This document shows, one piece after another, positions 8,736-17,963 of a DNA stretch of 64,000 nt. Under the pieces are notes generated by a model, which worked only from the letters and a program-made list of their open reading frames with translations, did no database searches and was not told where the DNA came from. Location of the stretch: contig JBBQFL010000018.1 of the NCBI GenBank assembly GCA_038321965.1, forward strand, positions 14,850-78,849, given 5' to 3'. This DNA comes from UKL13-2 sp038321965 (GTDB taxonomy: Bacteria > Pseudomonadota > Gammaproteobacteria > Burkholderiales > Usitatibacteraceae). The position numbers and the translations under genes are program-made. Position 1 is the first letter of the stretch. Each line of letters begins with the position of its first letter.

Positions 8736-10484
8736 CTACTTTGACGGCGGAGGCACTGCGAGCGGGTGGCCATCGATAGTGATGGTGCGCCTGGCAGTGC
8801 CAAGTTCGTCAATCCGGTCCCGAGATTCGCGCGACTGTTCGCGCCAGTCGTCTGCCGAGCGGATGATTGTGGGCTTGATCAATACCACGATTTCGCGCTT
8901 GGAACCGGTCTGCTGCTGGTTGCCGAGCAAGTTTGACAATAGCGGTACACCCGTCGAACCTGGCAGACCTGATCGTGTGCTCTGCGATTGAAGTTGCATC
9001 AGTCCACCGATCGCAACGATGTTGCCGTCATTAACGCGTACGACAGTGTCAGTTTCGTTGGTGCTATTTGCAGGAAGCGGGAGCCTGATCACGCCAATCG
9101 AGCCTCCAAGGTCAATCTGTTTTACCACTTCGGAAACGGCGCTCACGGATGGGTGAACATGCAGTGTGATGGTGTCGCTCTGGTCGATTTGCGGCATCAC
9201 GTCCAGCGCGATACCGGAGAAGAATGACGATAGCGTAATTGTGGGAAGTGTCGTGGTCGAACCTGCGGTGGAATTTCTCTCGATGGTGCCGCCGGTTACG
9301 CCCGTTACAAAAAACTCGTCTGTCCCAACCTTCAGTACCGCTTGTTGGTTATTCAATGCCGCGACCCGTGGACTGGACAGGATCTGCACATTTCCCTGAG
9401 TTTCCAGGAAACTCAAGACACCGTCAAAATTGCGCTGAGAGAAAACCAGTCCGAATAACCCATTTCCCAGCGACGGAAACGCAGTTGCATCCTGCAACAA
9501 TTGCTGAGTCGGTGCGAGATTGGTGGGCAACACGGTGTTGCCGCTGGTGCTGACGACACCGCCCCTGCCACGGCCTCGCAGAAGTGTCCAATCCACGCCA
9601 CTCTGAAAACCATCGCGCAATTGCACCTCGACAATCTTGGCCTCCAGCATGACCTGACGCTCGACGACGATTTTCGACGCCTTCAGGAACGCCTCTACTT
9701 GGCGCAATTCATCGGGCATGGCACGCACGGCGACAATGCCTGACTGCGGACTGACGACCACGTTTCGTCCGACTCCTGCGCCGACGATACCGCGCAACAC
9801 GTCACCCAATTCGCCCCAGAAATCGGTTAGTGATGTGGTCGACAGCCGAGTATTCTCGAATGCACGCTGCTGAGAGTTGGGCGTGGTGGTCGGTGTAGCA
9901 GCCTGTGTCGCGCCGGTTCCCGGGGTGGAGGACGCGCCAGAGTTCACGCGAATCTCGCTGCGGCCCTCACGCTTTGCATTCAAATAATTTACCGTGAAAA
10001 TGCGTGTCTGCAACGTTGGCGGATAGATCGTAATACGCCGCCCATCGATCTTAAAATCGTACCCATAGACGTCGCGAATTGCTTCCAACGCGTCGCGTAC
10101 CGTGACGCCACGCAATGTGACTGATAAATTCCCGGTCACTTCCGGATGCATCAGCATGCTGTAACGCGTGTCGGTCACCATCGCCAGAAATACTTCCCGC
10201 GCAAGTGCGTTGTTCACGATCAGATCAAAGCGCGCCTCAGCAGGGGCGTTGATTGCGGTCACCGGGACTTCAACCGGTTGCAGTGCATCGCTTATTTGTG
10301 ATGGCACCAGCACAGCCGGCTTGGCGGTAGCGCGCTCCAGCTCAGCGCGAATCGCCGCCCCTGGTTCGGTCTTGCTAGCTTGATTGGCACAGCTAGCGGC
10401 AATAGCGCTCATTGCAATGAGCGTGACGAGATTGGGCAGCCGATGGAGCCAGGTCATTGTGAAAAAGCACTTGCGAAAACTCAT
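8736..10484 (-). CDS. mshL: MSHA secretin MshL
   Basis: 582 residues. A lipoprotein-type signal (MSAIAASCANQ) precedes an N-terminal secretin/TonB short domain (VTGNLSVTLRGVTVRDALEA, near 110-165), a Ser/Thr/Pro-rich linker and the C-terminal secretin domain. Visible in the latter are QVMLEAKIVEVQLRDGFQSG, ILSSPRVAALNNQQAVLKVG and GNIVAIGGLMQ. It forms the outer-membrane channel for the pilus fibre. The ATG overlaps the mshK stop by four bases; a second ATG at 10457 is also possible. Confidence 0.92.
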   Translation of the reverse strand: MSFRKCFFTMTWLHRLPNLVTLIAMSAIAASCANQASKTEPGAAIRAELERATAKPAVLVPSQISDALQPVEVPVTAINAPAEARFDLIVNNALAREVFLAMVTDTRYSMLMHPEVTGNLSVTLRGVTVRDALEAIRDVYGYDFKIDGRRITIYPPTLQTRIFTVNYLNAKREGRSEIRVNSGASSTPGTGATQAATPTTTPNSQQRAFENTRLSTTSLTDFWGELGDVLRGIVGAGVGRNVVVSPQSGIVAVRAMPDELRQVEAFLKASKIVVERQVMLEAKIVEVQLRDGFQSGVDWTLLRGRGRGGVVSTSGNTVLPTNLAPTQQLLQDATAFPSLGNGLFGLVFSQRNFDGVLSFLETQGNVQILSSPRVAALNNQQAVLKVGTDEFFVTGVTGGTIERNSTAGSTTTLPTITLSSFFSGIALDVMPQIDQSDTITLHVHPSVSAVSEVVKQIDLGGSIGVIRLPLPANSTNETDTVVRVNDGNIVAIGGLMQLQSQSTRSGLPGSTGVPLLSNLLGNQQQTGSKREIVVLIKPTIIRSADDWREQSRESRDRIDELGTARRTITIDGHPLAVPPPSK

Positions 10485-10897
10485 TTCGTAGACCCGTTCT
10501 TCCTGTCCGTGATGGCACGTGTAGTGGGATTATTTGAAGCACCGCTATCCGGGGTTCGCTTTTCTACGCCAACGAACACGGGCAGTTTGCGCACTGTCCC
10601 TGCCGTCTTTAGCCAAACCTCGCTTTCCGAGATGCGCTCGATGCGCGAGCCATCAATTGTGTCACCCGCTTTATAGCGCCGGCCATTCCACACCAGGTAA
10701 ATAATGCCGCCAATGGTGACTAATTGCTCGGGCCTGAGCCTATCGATCGGCAGACGCGCGTTGCCGACCGGCGTGCCAAATGCCGCTGGTGGTTGGGTTG
10801 GATCGCGCAATGGCACTGCCGTTGCCGCCCAGCCAACCATGGCTGTTGGCGACACAAGTGACAGCAACAAGCAATGCAGGAGCGCCCTTTTCATCAT
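10481..10897 (-). CDS. mshK: MshK-like pilus biogenesis protein
   Basis: 138 residues with a signal peptide ending near Ala-25 (MVGWAA). The mature part starts LRDPTQPPAAFG and contains a small beta-rich core (TIGGIIYLVWNGRRYKAGDTIDGSRIERISESEVWL) resembling the GspC/PilP HR domain. MshK is thought to link the inner-membrane platform to the secretin. The identity rests mainly on position between mshJ and mshL and on the DPTxPP start, because the family diverges fast. Confidence 0.75.
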   Translation of the reverse strand: MMKRALLHCLLLSLVSPTAMVGWAATAVPLRDPTQPPAAFGTPVGNARLPIDRLRPEQLVTIGGIIYLVWNGRRYKAGDTIDGSRIERISESEVWLKTAGTVRKLPVFVGVEKRTPDSGASNNPTTRAITDRKNGSTK

Positions 10898-11517
10898 TCA
10901 GGCAGCGAGGTCACGATTCGCACCGTCAGTTGTGCAGGGCTGGACTCCGCCCTCAACCAAAGCGCACCCCAACGCGCCGCGGGCAAGGCTTTCTCCAACG
11001 ATGCCAAATATTCCATCAAATCAAGATAGCTCCCTGATAGCGTAATGTCCAGTCCGCCGCGTCCAGTTCCAGGTCCGCGGTTTGTTGCCGCCGTACCTGC
11101 GTCGACGCTAATTTGTGAGACACGCACCAGTGTGACCTTGTCCGAGCGCCGCAACACACGATGGAGCATCGTCGAAATGGCAGCTGCGTCCGCGCCGCTG
11201 GCGGACAGGATTGCGATCTCGCGCTCGGTCTCGTCGATATTTTCCTGCACCCTGAGCATGCCGGCGTTCAATTCCACGACCCGGTCGCGACCCCGCTTCA
11301 GCATTTCGAGATTCACCGCTTCACGTTGGCTGTCCATCGCCGATGATTTGCTGTCGATTTGCGCGACGAGAATTTTTTGTTGCTCGAGCAGAGGCGAAAT
11401 GAAAAATGCATATGTCAGCGCTCCCAACAAGCCGACTAATGCTGTGAACACCAAAAATCGCTCGCGCAGGGTCAACGCGTTTACCCATTTTGCCAAACGC
11501 GTCCAAAGTTCTCTCAC
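10894..11517 (-). CDS. mshJ: MshJ, GspM/PilO-like inner-membrane platform protein
   Basis: 207 residues. One transmembrane helix near the N-terminus (FLVFTALVGLLGALTYAFFI) is followed by a coiled-coil (SAMDSQREAVNLEMLKRGRD) and a C-terminal ferredoxin-like domain (GGLDITLSGSYLDLMEYLAS). This is the topology of GspM/PilO proteins, which pair with the GspL/PilN-like protein encoded upstream. It overlaps both neighbours by four bases, so the whole I-N block looks translationally coupled. Confidence 0.82.
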   Translation of the reverse strand: MRELWTRLAKWVNALTLRERFLVFTALVGLLGALTYAFFISPLLEQQKILVAQIDSKSSAMDSQREAVNLEMLKRGRDRVVELNAGMLRVQENIDETEREIAILSASGADAAAISTMLHRVLRRSDKVTLVRVSQISVDAGTAATNRGPGTGRGGLDITLSGSYLDLMEYLASLEKALPAARWGALWLRAESSPAQLTVRIVTSLPE

Positions 11518-12188
11518 GGCGTTGCCCCATCATCGGCGAAAGGAGAAGAAAGCCCAGCAGCAATGTTAAAGGTGTAAGCCAAAGTTACACCCACTGGAGC
11601 CGGTACCAATGTTTCGAGTCGTTCAACGCGCATGGTGGGCAACGGCTTCTCAATCAGATAGCCGGACTCGCGCAAACGATCCAGCCACAGATTTACAGCG
11701 GCTGGCTCAAGTGTTTTCCCAGTAATGCTGACCTGTTTGCCATTGACACGAAGTTCAGTCAGCCAGAGTTGAGGGGGTGCCGTCGTCGCAATAAGGCGCA
11801 GCAACGACGTTGGCCCACCTTTTTCGTTGACCAATCCGCGGGCGAGCAAGTCGCGCGTGCTCCGTCGAGTTTCCAGCAGGGCATGTTTGGTACGCAAGGA
11901 TTCCCTAATTGCCGCCACCTGCTGCGGTGTCGGAAGAGCTTCTCCATCGGCGCCAACCACTGCAGATCGAATGACATTTGCAGCTTGCCGCGACAACTGA
12001 TTTGCGACTTCGCGACTCACAGTGCGTTTTTCAAGGAGCGCCCACCAGGCAACGGCTGCCATCGCCAGTGCGGCGATGACTACCCACGTCACTATCAGGC
12101 GTGCCGAAAAAACTTCACGTACCGGTAACAGTGCAGGGTTGTAGAGATTAATCTGCCGCAGCGTTGAGCTGGCTAATGCAGCCATCAT
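11514..12188 (-). CDS. PilN-like MSHA platform protein (MshI2 type)
   Basis: 224 residues. The N-terminus RQINLYNPALLP is the conserved PilN/MshI2 motif thought to contact the PilM/MshI-type cytoplasmic protein. One transmembrane helix (LIVTWVVIAALAMAAVAWWALL) is followed by a coiled-coil and a periplasmic ferredoxin-like domain. It should bridge cytoplasmic MshI and periplasmic MshJ/K. It starts inside the mshI stop with a four-base overlap. Confidence 0.82.
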   Translation of the reverse strand: MMAALASSTLRQINLYNPALLPVREVFSARLIVTWVVIAALAMAAVAWWALLEKRTVSREVANQLSRQAANVIRSAVVGADGEALPTPQQVAAIRESLRTKHALLETRRSTRDLLARGLVNEKGGPTSLLRLIATTAPPQLWLTELRVNGKQVSITGKTLEPAAVNLWLDRLRESGYLIEKPLPTMRVERLETLVPAPVGVTLAYTFNIAAGLSSPFADDGATP

Positions 12189-13174
12189 TCCACCTCGGTC
12201 GGGCGCAACAATGCACCCAGTAATGGGAAATATGCGGGATCAAGCCAGGGCGGCGGCGCTCTCGATATTGGCACCTTAAAAATCGATTCCAGTGCCAGGG
12301 GACGCGTATCAAGGCCAGTCTCCGTCTTGAGCCGGGCGATGATTGCGGCTGATTTCGCACCGGCAAAAACGCGCAGGGTACTAATCGGGTTCTGCAGATT
12401 TGCGTCCTCCCACAAATCAAGACTCCGATGCAGTTGCGTCAATGAACGTGTGACCGCGTCCGCCTCCGCACCGGTACCCATCAGCGCAGATTGCAACTCA
12501 TCTACTGCGGCGGCGAGGATATCGACGTCAAACTCGAAGCGACGGAAGAAGTGCAGCTGCCCCTGCACGGCGATAATCATCAGCGCGCGGCCACCGTCAG
12601 CGACAAGCGCGGCAGCAACGCCCGGCACACTCGCTTCCGCGAGCAATGCGGCGTGCAAAAGATTGCGTTGCGCCATTTCCCCCACGTCGATAGCCGCAAT
12701 CGGGTGCCCCAGCGCTTTGCAGTCGAGCATGCGCGTACGAATGGTATCGTTGTGGGCAATCACTGCAATGACGCTTCCAGGACGCCCCGGGTCCGTCGGC
12801 ACGGTCAAAACGTCGAGCGTGTAATCGTGTGGCGAGCCCTCGACGAACTCCATCGCACGCCATCGCACCGCGCTATGAAGTTCCTCTGCTGGTACACCGG
12901 GAGCCTCGATTTGCAGAATTTGGTAGTCGCGCGGATCGAGCACCGCAATCACCCTCTCAGCGGTGGGCAAAATCGCTTTGGCACGCTTCAGGAAGGCTTC
13001 ACGCGTCTGGTTGCCACGCAGTTCACTGCCCCATGCTTCAATTGTCGCGCCACGCTCGCTCGTTTCCGAGGCAAACACATAGCGAAGCAGGTTCTCGTTA
13101 AGTGTGAACGCAAGGGAACCGCCCCTGTTGCGCCCGAACCACGGCCACTTCGAAAATACTGCTGCCATCAGCAT
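12185..13174 (-). CDS. mshI: MshI, PilM-like actin-fold protein
   Basis: 329 residues. The protein lacks a signal or membrane segment and shows the PilM/GspL cytoplasmic-domain pattern (RVIAVLDPRDYQILQIEAPGVPAEELHSAVRWRAME region). It probably couples the PilN-like partner to the motor ATPase. ATG at 13174 has GAGGG only two bases away, whereas ATG at 13168 sits eight bases after it and is the likelier start. A 166-bp gap separates it from the mshQ-like gene, so this block may also have its own promoter; no convincing hexamers were found. Confidence 0.82.
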   Translation of the reverse strand: MLMAAVFSKWPWFGRNRGGSLAFTLNENLLRYVFASETSERGATIEAWGSELRGNQTREAFLKRAKAILPTAERVIAVLDPRDYQILQIEAPGVPAEELHSAVRWRAMEFVEGSPHDYTLDVLTVPTDPGRPGSVIAVIAHNDTIRTRMLDCKALGHPIAAIDVGEMAQRNLLHAALLAEASVPGVAAALVADGGRALMIIAVQGQLHFFRRFEFDVDILAAAVDELQSALMGTGAEADAVTRSLTQLHRSLDLWEDANLQNPISTLRVFAGAKSAAIIARLKTETGLDTRPLALESIFKVPISRAPPPWLDPAYFPLLGALLRPTEVE

Positions 13175-13340
13175 TTCCCTCTTGTATCTGACTCGCTGTA
13201 AATGCGCCTACCATGCCTGCCGCGCACCCCGCCCGCTGCGGCAATCAGTATATTGTACGCGGCAGCAAACGCGGACGCCCAGCTGGGACCGCGCTTGGCA
13301 GTGCAAATAGCGGTCGTTCGGTGTTGGGCATCGCAAGATC

Positions 13341-14981
13341 TCAACGGAAGTCCTCACGCCAAATCAAGTTGAGGGCATCGTTCAATGTTCCTGACTTGAA
13401 CGCGCTCACGGTGACACTTACCGGGACATCGGAAAAACTGCCGCCAGCATCGGTGACACGTACTGTAAATGAGCTGACGGTGGCACTGGCGGGTGTGGCC
13501 GTATAGACAAGATTGTAATCACCGCTGAATGTCAGTGGAAGTTGTCCGGCGACATTGGGCGCCGTGAAAATCACTGGGTTCGCGCCGCCGACGGTCCAGG
13601 TTTCGATGGCGCTGACGGCGGACAAATTGACCAGTGAATAAGCATCCCCGCCCCAACTCCAGCCGGCTGGCGCGGTGATGCCTACGCTGTTCACGTTGGC
13701 ACAGCCATTGTTTGTCACGTCAAAACTGAGTTCGGTATTGGTACTGGCGGCATTTACCGTGGTCGGGTTGACGGTCACTGCAAAGGTACCCAAGGTGATA
13801 TTGGATGTCGTTGCGGTTGGCGAAGTCAGTATCGACACGCCCTGCGTGCCCATTGCTGAGCCACTGAAGGTGAAAGGATTGGTCGCCCCACTACTATTAA
13901 GCGTGTATACCCAGGTGACAGTCGTTGTGCCCGCGTTTGCCAGCGACGCGATCACTGCCGGTGTAGGGCCGGAAACATACGTCAATGGCGCTCCCGCTAC
14001 AGGCGCCAACGAGCCGCTGATCGCAGTCACAGCAGCGCCAGTATTGTTGACAATCGTCATCGTTATCGTCAATGTCGCCCCAGCGTAAAGGCAAGACAAC
14101 GACCCGGCGACGCTCGCGTTGAATTTGCTCACGGCCAGTATTGTGGACGTCGCCGATGAAGACGTCACCGCAGCACCATTTCGCGCAGTGGCAGTATAGA
14201 AAAGTGTGCCACTGGCCGTCGCCACCGACGTACAGCTGAAAATAATCGTGCCCGATGCTCCCGACACAAGCGACATGGTTCCCCCGGCTGCACAAGCGGG
14301 GCTTGGGCCAGAACCAACCCAGGTACCGGCAGGAGGATTTGCATTTGACACGACGGCAGCTTGTGTCACCGATGAATTATTCTTGACGGTCATTCGCAAT
14401 TGAAAACTGCTGCCAGCGGTAATGGCCGTAATCGGATTGCCGGAGGTATCGGTGAATTCAAACGTCGTAATTGCCAGCGATCTGAGTATCCACGAGCCCT
14501 GCAGCGTAAACGTCGTCGTCCCTGCCTGTGTGAATGGCGGCCCGGTCGTCGTCGTTGTGTAATACGAGCGAATATCGCGCAGTGTTTCGCTACCCGCATC
14601 GGCCGAGGTGGTTCGCATAATGATGGCGACCGTAAAGCTGGTTGTGGCACTGAGGACAATGGCGTTCGCCCAGGAGTTGGCGCGAAATGTTACTGACGTC
14701 GTCGAAAACGCCGTGCGCGTCCAACCGGCAGGCGCTGCGGTACTGCCGGAAAATGTGGAGCCGCTATTAAGCCGGAACCGCACCTGGTAAATGCGCTCGC
14801 CAGTATTGGGAGCGGTATTCGTATTGGTAATCGGGTAAGTCAACAGCTGCGTACTACCCATATTGAACGCGGACCCTGCTCCGGGTGATTGCGGCGAATC
14901 GGTGAAGGTCCGAGCGGCCTCTGCCAATCCGGGCCAGCAAAGTACGGTCAGAAAAACGCAGCAGGCGACGGCACGGCGCAT
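13341..14981 (-). CDS. MshQ-like exported repeat protein
   Basis: 546 residues from ATG at 14981. A longer start at 15089 would overlap mshP by 89 bp, whereas 14981 lies 19 bp after its stop. A signal peptide (MRRAVACCVFLTVLCWPGLAEA) precedes Thr/Ser/Gly-rich beta domains resembling DUF11 or Ig-like repeats (e.g. FQLRMTVKNNSSVTQAAVVSN). No C-terminal anchor is seen. By position it matches MshQ, the last gene of the E-to-Q block, but Vibrio MshQ is much longer. It could be a pilus tip adhesin or a surface-exposed accessory protein. Confidence 0.65.
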   Translation of the reverse strand: MRRAVACCVFLTVLCWPGLAEAARTFTDSPQSPGAGSAFNMGSTQLLTYPITNTNTAPNTGERIYQVRFRLNSGSTFSGSTAAPAGWTRTAFSTTSVTFRANSWANAIVLSATTSFTVAIIMRTTSADAGSETLRDIRSYYTTTTTGPPFTQAGTTTFTLQGSWILRSLAITTFEFTDTSGNPITAITAGSSFQLRMTVKNNSSVTQAAVVSNANPPAGTWVGSGPSPACAAGGTMSLVSGASGTIIFSCTSVATASGTLFYTATARNGAAVTSSSATSTILAVSKFNASVAGSLSCLYAGATLTITMTIVNNTGAAVTAISGSLAPVAGAPLTYVSGPTPAVIASLANAGTTTVTWVYTLNSSGATNPFTFSGSAMGTQGVSILTSPTATTSNITLGTFAVTVNPTTVNAASTNTELSFDVTNNGCANVNSVGITAPAGWSWGGDAYSLVNLSAVSAIETWTVGGANPVIFTAPNVAGQLPLTFSGDYNLVYTATPASATVSSFTVRVTDAGGSFSDVPVSVTVSAFKSGTLNDALNLIWREDFR

Positions 14982-15000
14982 CAGTAAGATCTCAGACTGA

Positions 15001-15861
15001 TCATCGTTGAATGGTGCGCCGCGCATAACGAATGTTTGTCCCTTGTGTGCCCGTCGACAGCATTTCCACCTGATTGTCTGCCGAATCACCGCCTACCAAT
15101 ACGGGTGTCACCGGCTGACCAACCGCATGGGCTACACTGCTGACCAAGCCGAGACACCGGGTTACGCCCGACAGCGTTGTGGTAGCGCCGACGGTTGCGG
15201 CACTTGCGTAGCTTACCTCCTCGCCTTCGATATCGAGTGTGCCGGCATTCAGAAACTTGCTGTTCGCATCTACCTGAATAGATGCCAGAAAGGTGCAATT
15301 AGCCGGCATGGCCGTGCGCAGGATCGTCACCGGATAGACCGTGTCATTGCGCGTATGCACGCCCGCAGTTGTATTGACGGTACCCACCGTTTGGCCGCGC
15401 GTCACGCCCGTGAACGTTGTGCCGACGACGCCGGTGTAACGCAGATACTCGCCGGCGCCGGAGACATTGTCATCCACCTGCAAAATGCCGGAAGCCGGAA
15501 AGCGTTCAGTTGTGTAAACATTTAGCGTGGCCGCGACCGGCGAAAACGCAGTTTTTACCAGTGTCGCAGGAAGATTCGAACTGACGGCAAATGTACCGGT
15601 GCCTAGTACTTGCGCGACGGCAATACTTGGATTTGGATCGTTGGCACTGCGATACCAGTTCAGATTTTGCGACCAGCGGCGCTGTTCATATTCGAGCCCG
15701 CTTTCAGCCTGAAAGAGCGCCAGCATTGATCCGAGATGTGATGCCCCCGACGTAGCATTGACAGTGGCCAGATAGCTCAACACTGCCGCGAGCGATGCGA
15801 CCACGACCAGTATGACCAACAACACGATCATCAGGTATCCCAGTTGCCTGCGACGCATCAA
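15001..15861 (-). CDS. mshP: MshP-like pilus protein, enlarged
   Basis: 286 residues. The N-terminus RRRQLGYLMIVLLVILVVVA resembles MshP/PilX-type minor pilins, and FQAESGLEYEQRRW is a typical PilX/MshP segment. It lacks a clear G-F cleavage site with Glu+5. It is far longer than usual MshP (about 140 residues): the C-terminal half (100-270) carries repeated Gly/Thr/Val beta strands with two Cys residues. It overlaps mshO by four bases. Confidence 0.75.
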   Translation of the reverse strand: MMRRRQLGYLMIVLLVILVVVASLAAVLSYLATVNATSGASHLGSMLALFQAESGLEYEQRRWSQNLNWYRSANDPNPSIAVAQVLGTGTFAVSSNLPATLVKTAFSPVAATLNVYTTERFPASGILQVDDNVSGAGEYLRYTGVVGTTFTGVTRGQTVGTVNTTAGVHTRNDTVYPVTILRTAMPANCTFLASIQVDANSKFLNAGTLDIEGEEVSYASAATVGATTTLSGVTRCLGLVSSVAHAVGQPVTPVLVGGDSADNQVEMLSTGTQGTNIRYARRTIQR

Positions 15862-16379
15862 GGGAAATTCCTGGGGCTGACTGCAATTTGAAAATTCTTG
15901 CTTATCGTACCCTGCGTCGCGGTGAAAGCGACAATCACATAGTAAACACTTGCGGGTGTGGCCGTGACGGCGCCAGTCCTGGTCAGGTAAGAAAACGCCA
16001 AAGCGCTAACGCCTTTAGCGAGCGGCTGGGTATTTCGCATCAGTTCACCCGCAGCGCCCGGGCAAGTGCCCACTGTTCCGATGCAATAACGAATCGCATT
16101 GCCATCGGCGTCTACAATCGTCAGGTCTGCGGTCGACGTCATTGTGATATCGGATGGCGCCCGAACCGATCTCAATTCCCGCGTCATGCGCTCGAGGGCC
16201 ACACGTGCCTGCCAGTCTGTTTCGGCAATATTACGGCCCGTCACATAGGCCATCAGTCCTTGCCCCATCAACTGAGCCGTCATTGCGGCAATGATTCCAG
16301 ATATCACAATAACAGCAATGAGTTCGACAAATGTGAACCCGGGCGATCTCGTAGCAGGGTGCCTAGCGATATCAGTCAT
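15858..16379 (-). CDS. mshO: MshO minor pilin
   Basis: 173 residues. The class III prepilin signal SPG/FTFVELIAVIVISGIIAAM has Glu at +5 of the mature protein, followed by GRNIAETDWQARVALERMTRELR, a conserved MshO helix. It should be processed by a prepilin peptidase encoded elsewhere and join the pilus-initiation complex. Only one base separates it from the mshD start. Confidence 0.88.
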   Translation of the reverse strand: MTDIARHPATRSPGFTFVELIAVIVISGIIAAMTAQLMGQGLMAYVTGRNIAETDWQARVALERMTRELRSVRAPSDITMTSTADLTIVDADGNAIRYCIGTVGTCPGAAGELMRNTQPLAKGVSALAFSYLTRTGAVTATPASVYYVIVAFTATQGTISKNFQIAVSPRNFP

Positions 16380-16380
16380 T

Positions 16381-16785
16381 TCAATAGTTGGCCGCGAGAG
16401 CCGTCGCGGTTGTCGAAAAAAGGCCCGTCACGTTTACGGTGACGACTTTGTAATTCACCGGGTCGGCACTCCAACCAGAAACAATACTGGAAGTCACCGC
16501 GTAGCCGGTCGGTGGCGTGCACACCGCTGGCCCGGGACCGGGAATACACGGATCTGCAAAGGTGGAAAATCCGACTGCGCGGCGTTGCGCCAATATCAGC
16601 TCCACACGCAATTGAGCAATTTCGGCAGCCATATCAGTTTGGGCAGCCTGGGAGGACCCCCGCAAGCTACTACCCATGGTGACGATCACACCAACCGCAA
16701 GCACGCCAATTACCACGATGAATACAACGACTTCTATCAGACTGAACCCATCGACACTTCCTCGCAATTTACGCCGGTTTGTCAA
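16381..16785 (-). CDS. mshD: MshD minor pilin
   Basis: 134 residues. The prepilin motif DG/FSLIEVVVFIVVIGVLAVG is followed by AEIAQLRVELILAQRRAVGF and two Cys residues near CIPGPGPAVCTPP that may form a disulfide. The start overlaps the mshC stop by four bases. The assignment to MshD rests on motif and order between mshC and mshO. Confidence 0.87.
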   Translation of the reverse strand: MTNRRKLRGSVDGFSLIEVVVFIVVIGVLAVGVIVTMGSSLRGSSQAAQTDMAAEIAQLRVELILAQRRAVGFSTFADPCIPGPGPAVCTPPTGYAVTSSIVSGWSADPVNYKVVTVNVTGLFSTTATALAANY

Positions 16786-17324
16786 TTTACCCGCCCGGTC
16801 TGCGAAACGATAGTCAGCGTCGTGGTGTTGGTGCCCGACGTTAGTGTGATCGTGGCATTAGCTGCAAGCGTCGCCGTAGCACTCACATACGGCACTCCTC
16901 TGCTATCAAATGCGACGTAGCCGTTGATCAGCGGCGGGTTATAACCACTCATAACAACTGGGGAGACGACGGCCGCGGCGGTACTATTGGTCATCGGTTG
17001 GACGATAGCAGCACCAGCCATGTCTGTGATCTGATAACTGTTGGCGGTAAAGTTTATCCGGTAGCGCTGGCCTTTGCTCATGGACAGGCTTTGCGTTAAG
17101 CGAACTGCCTCTGCAAGCTGTGTAGCAACTGCCGGCAGCGTCACGCTGCCGCTCAAGAGTGTTGGCGCGACAAACACGGAAATAATTCCGAGAAGTATCA
17201 GCACCAGCACCAACTCGAACAAACCGAATCCCGCTACAGCACCACCGGTGAGCGGCACAATTATCGGCGAACTGCGAAGCGACGTGGCCACCAGGAACAG
17301 ATGCTGCTTGCTCCCCGCGGCCAC
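16782..17324 (-). CDS. mshC: MshC minor pilin
   Basis: 180 residues. Cleavage is expected at AG/FGLFELVLVLILLGIIS, keeping Glu+5. The leader before this point is long (about 31 residues), so a downstream start is possible, though no ATG is available in between. The mature part resembles GspH/FimT pseudopilins (AEAVRLTQSLSMSKGQRYRINF; VAFDSRGVPYVS). It lies 11 bp after the mshA stop. Confidence 0.83.
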   Translation of the reverse strand: MAAGSKQHLFLVATSLRSSPIIVPLTGGAVAGFGLFELVLVLILLGIISVFVAPTLLSGSVTLPAVATQLAEAVRLTQSLSMSKGQRYRINFTANSYQITDMAGAAIVQPMTNSTAAAVVSPVVMSGYNPPLINGYVAFDSRGVPYVSATATLAANATITLTSGTNTTTLTIVSQTGRVN

Positions 17325-17335
17325 CGTCGGATCAA

Positions 17336-17767
17336 TCAGGGTGCAGTGGTCGCAACAAACGTGAATGCAGTCCCTGCCGCAGTACCATCGCCGTATACAG
17401 CATTACAGGTGACGCCGGCCGCAGTTGATGCCGTATCAGCCACCAGATACAGCGTGCCCCCCACGGTAGTTGCAGGTAGTGCGCCGATGGTAAACGTAAC
17501 GTTTGGCTGAACCAGTGTTTTCAGGTCCGAACACTTTGCAACTGTCGAGCAGACATTTGCGGTGACAACGCCATTCTTGGCAGCGCAACCGACAACGTTG
17601 ATGGAGTTTGAGGCATTTAGCGCGCCGGCGAATCCTTTCGAGGCCGCTATGTAGGCATCAGTCTTCAAATTCACAAACTGTGGCACGGCGATCGCGGCAA
17701 GAATGCCAATGATCACAATGACCATGACAATTTCCACAAGCGTAAAGCCCGATTGAATTCTCTTCAT
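17336..17767 (-). CDS. mshA: MshA-type major pilin
   Basis: 143 residues with a short seven-residue basic leader MKRIQSG, then FTLVEIVMVIVIIGILAAIA with Glu+5, the canonical type IV pilin signal. The mature domain continues PQFVNLKTDAYIAASKGFAGAL as in MshA/MshB and holds four Cys residues (VVGCAAK, NVCST, KCSD and TCNAVYG). AAGGAG stands ten bases before the ATG. The 196-bp upstream gap suggests separate, stronger expression for the fibre subunit. Only one MshA/B-type pilin is present, so the MshA versus MshB choice is by position. Confidence 0.88.
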   Translation of the reverse strand: MKRIQSGFTLVEIVMVIVIIGILAAIAVPQFVNLKTDAYIAASKGFAGALNASNSINVVGCAAKNGVVTANVCSTVAKCSDLKTLVQPNVTFTIGALPATTVGGTLYLVADTASTAAGVTCNAVYGDGTAAGTAFTFVATTAP

Positions 17768-17963
17768 GTTTGCGTACTCCTTCGGTTAGTAAGTCAAAAG
17801 CCAAGACGACCAGACGACTGTGCGACAACTATTACCACGATAGCTGACACTGGGCAACATAAATCTTCCATTCGGTTGCTTTACGTAATAGACGGCAAAC
17901 TTTGCCTGTTCACTTGTTCAGAAAATCTACCGCTTGGACGTTTCCGCCAGGGATTCACACGGA

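Noticed and set aside
17768..17963. Sigma-54 promoter before mshA
   Set aside because: One GG-N10-GC spacing occurs, but the flanking bases do not match the -24/-12 consensus.
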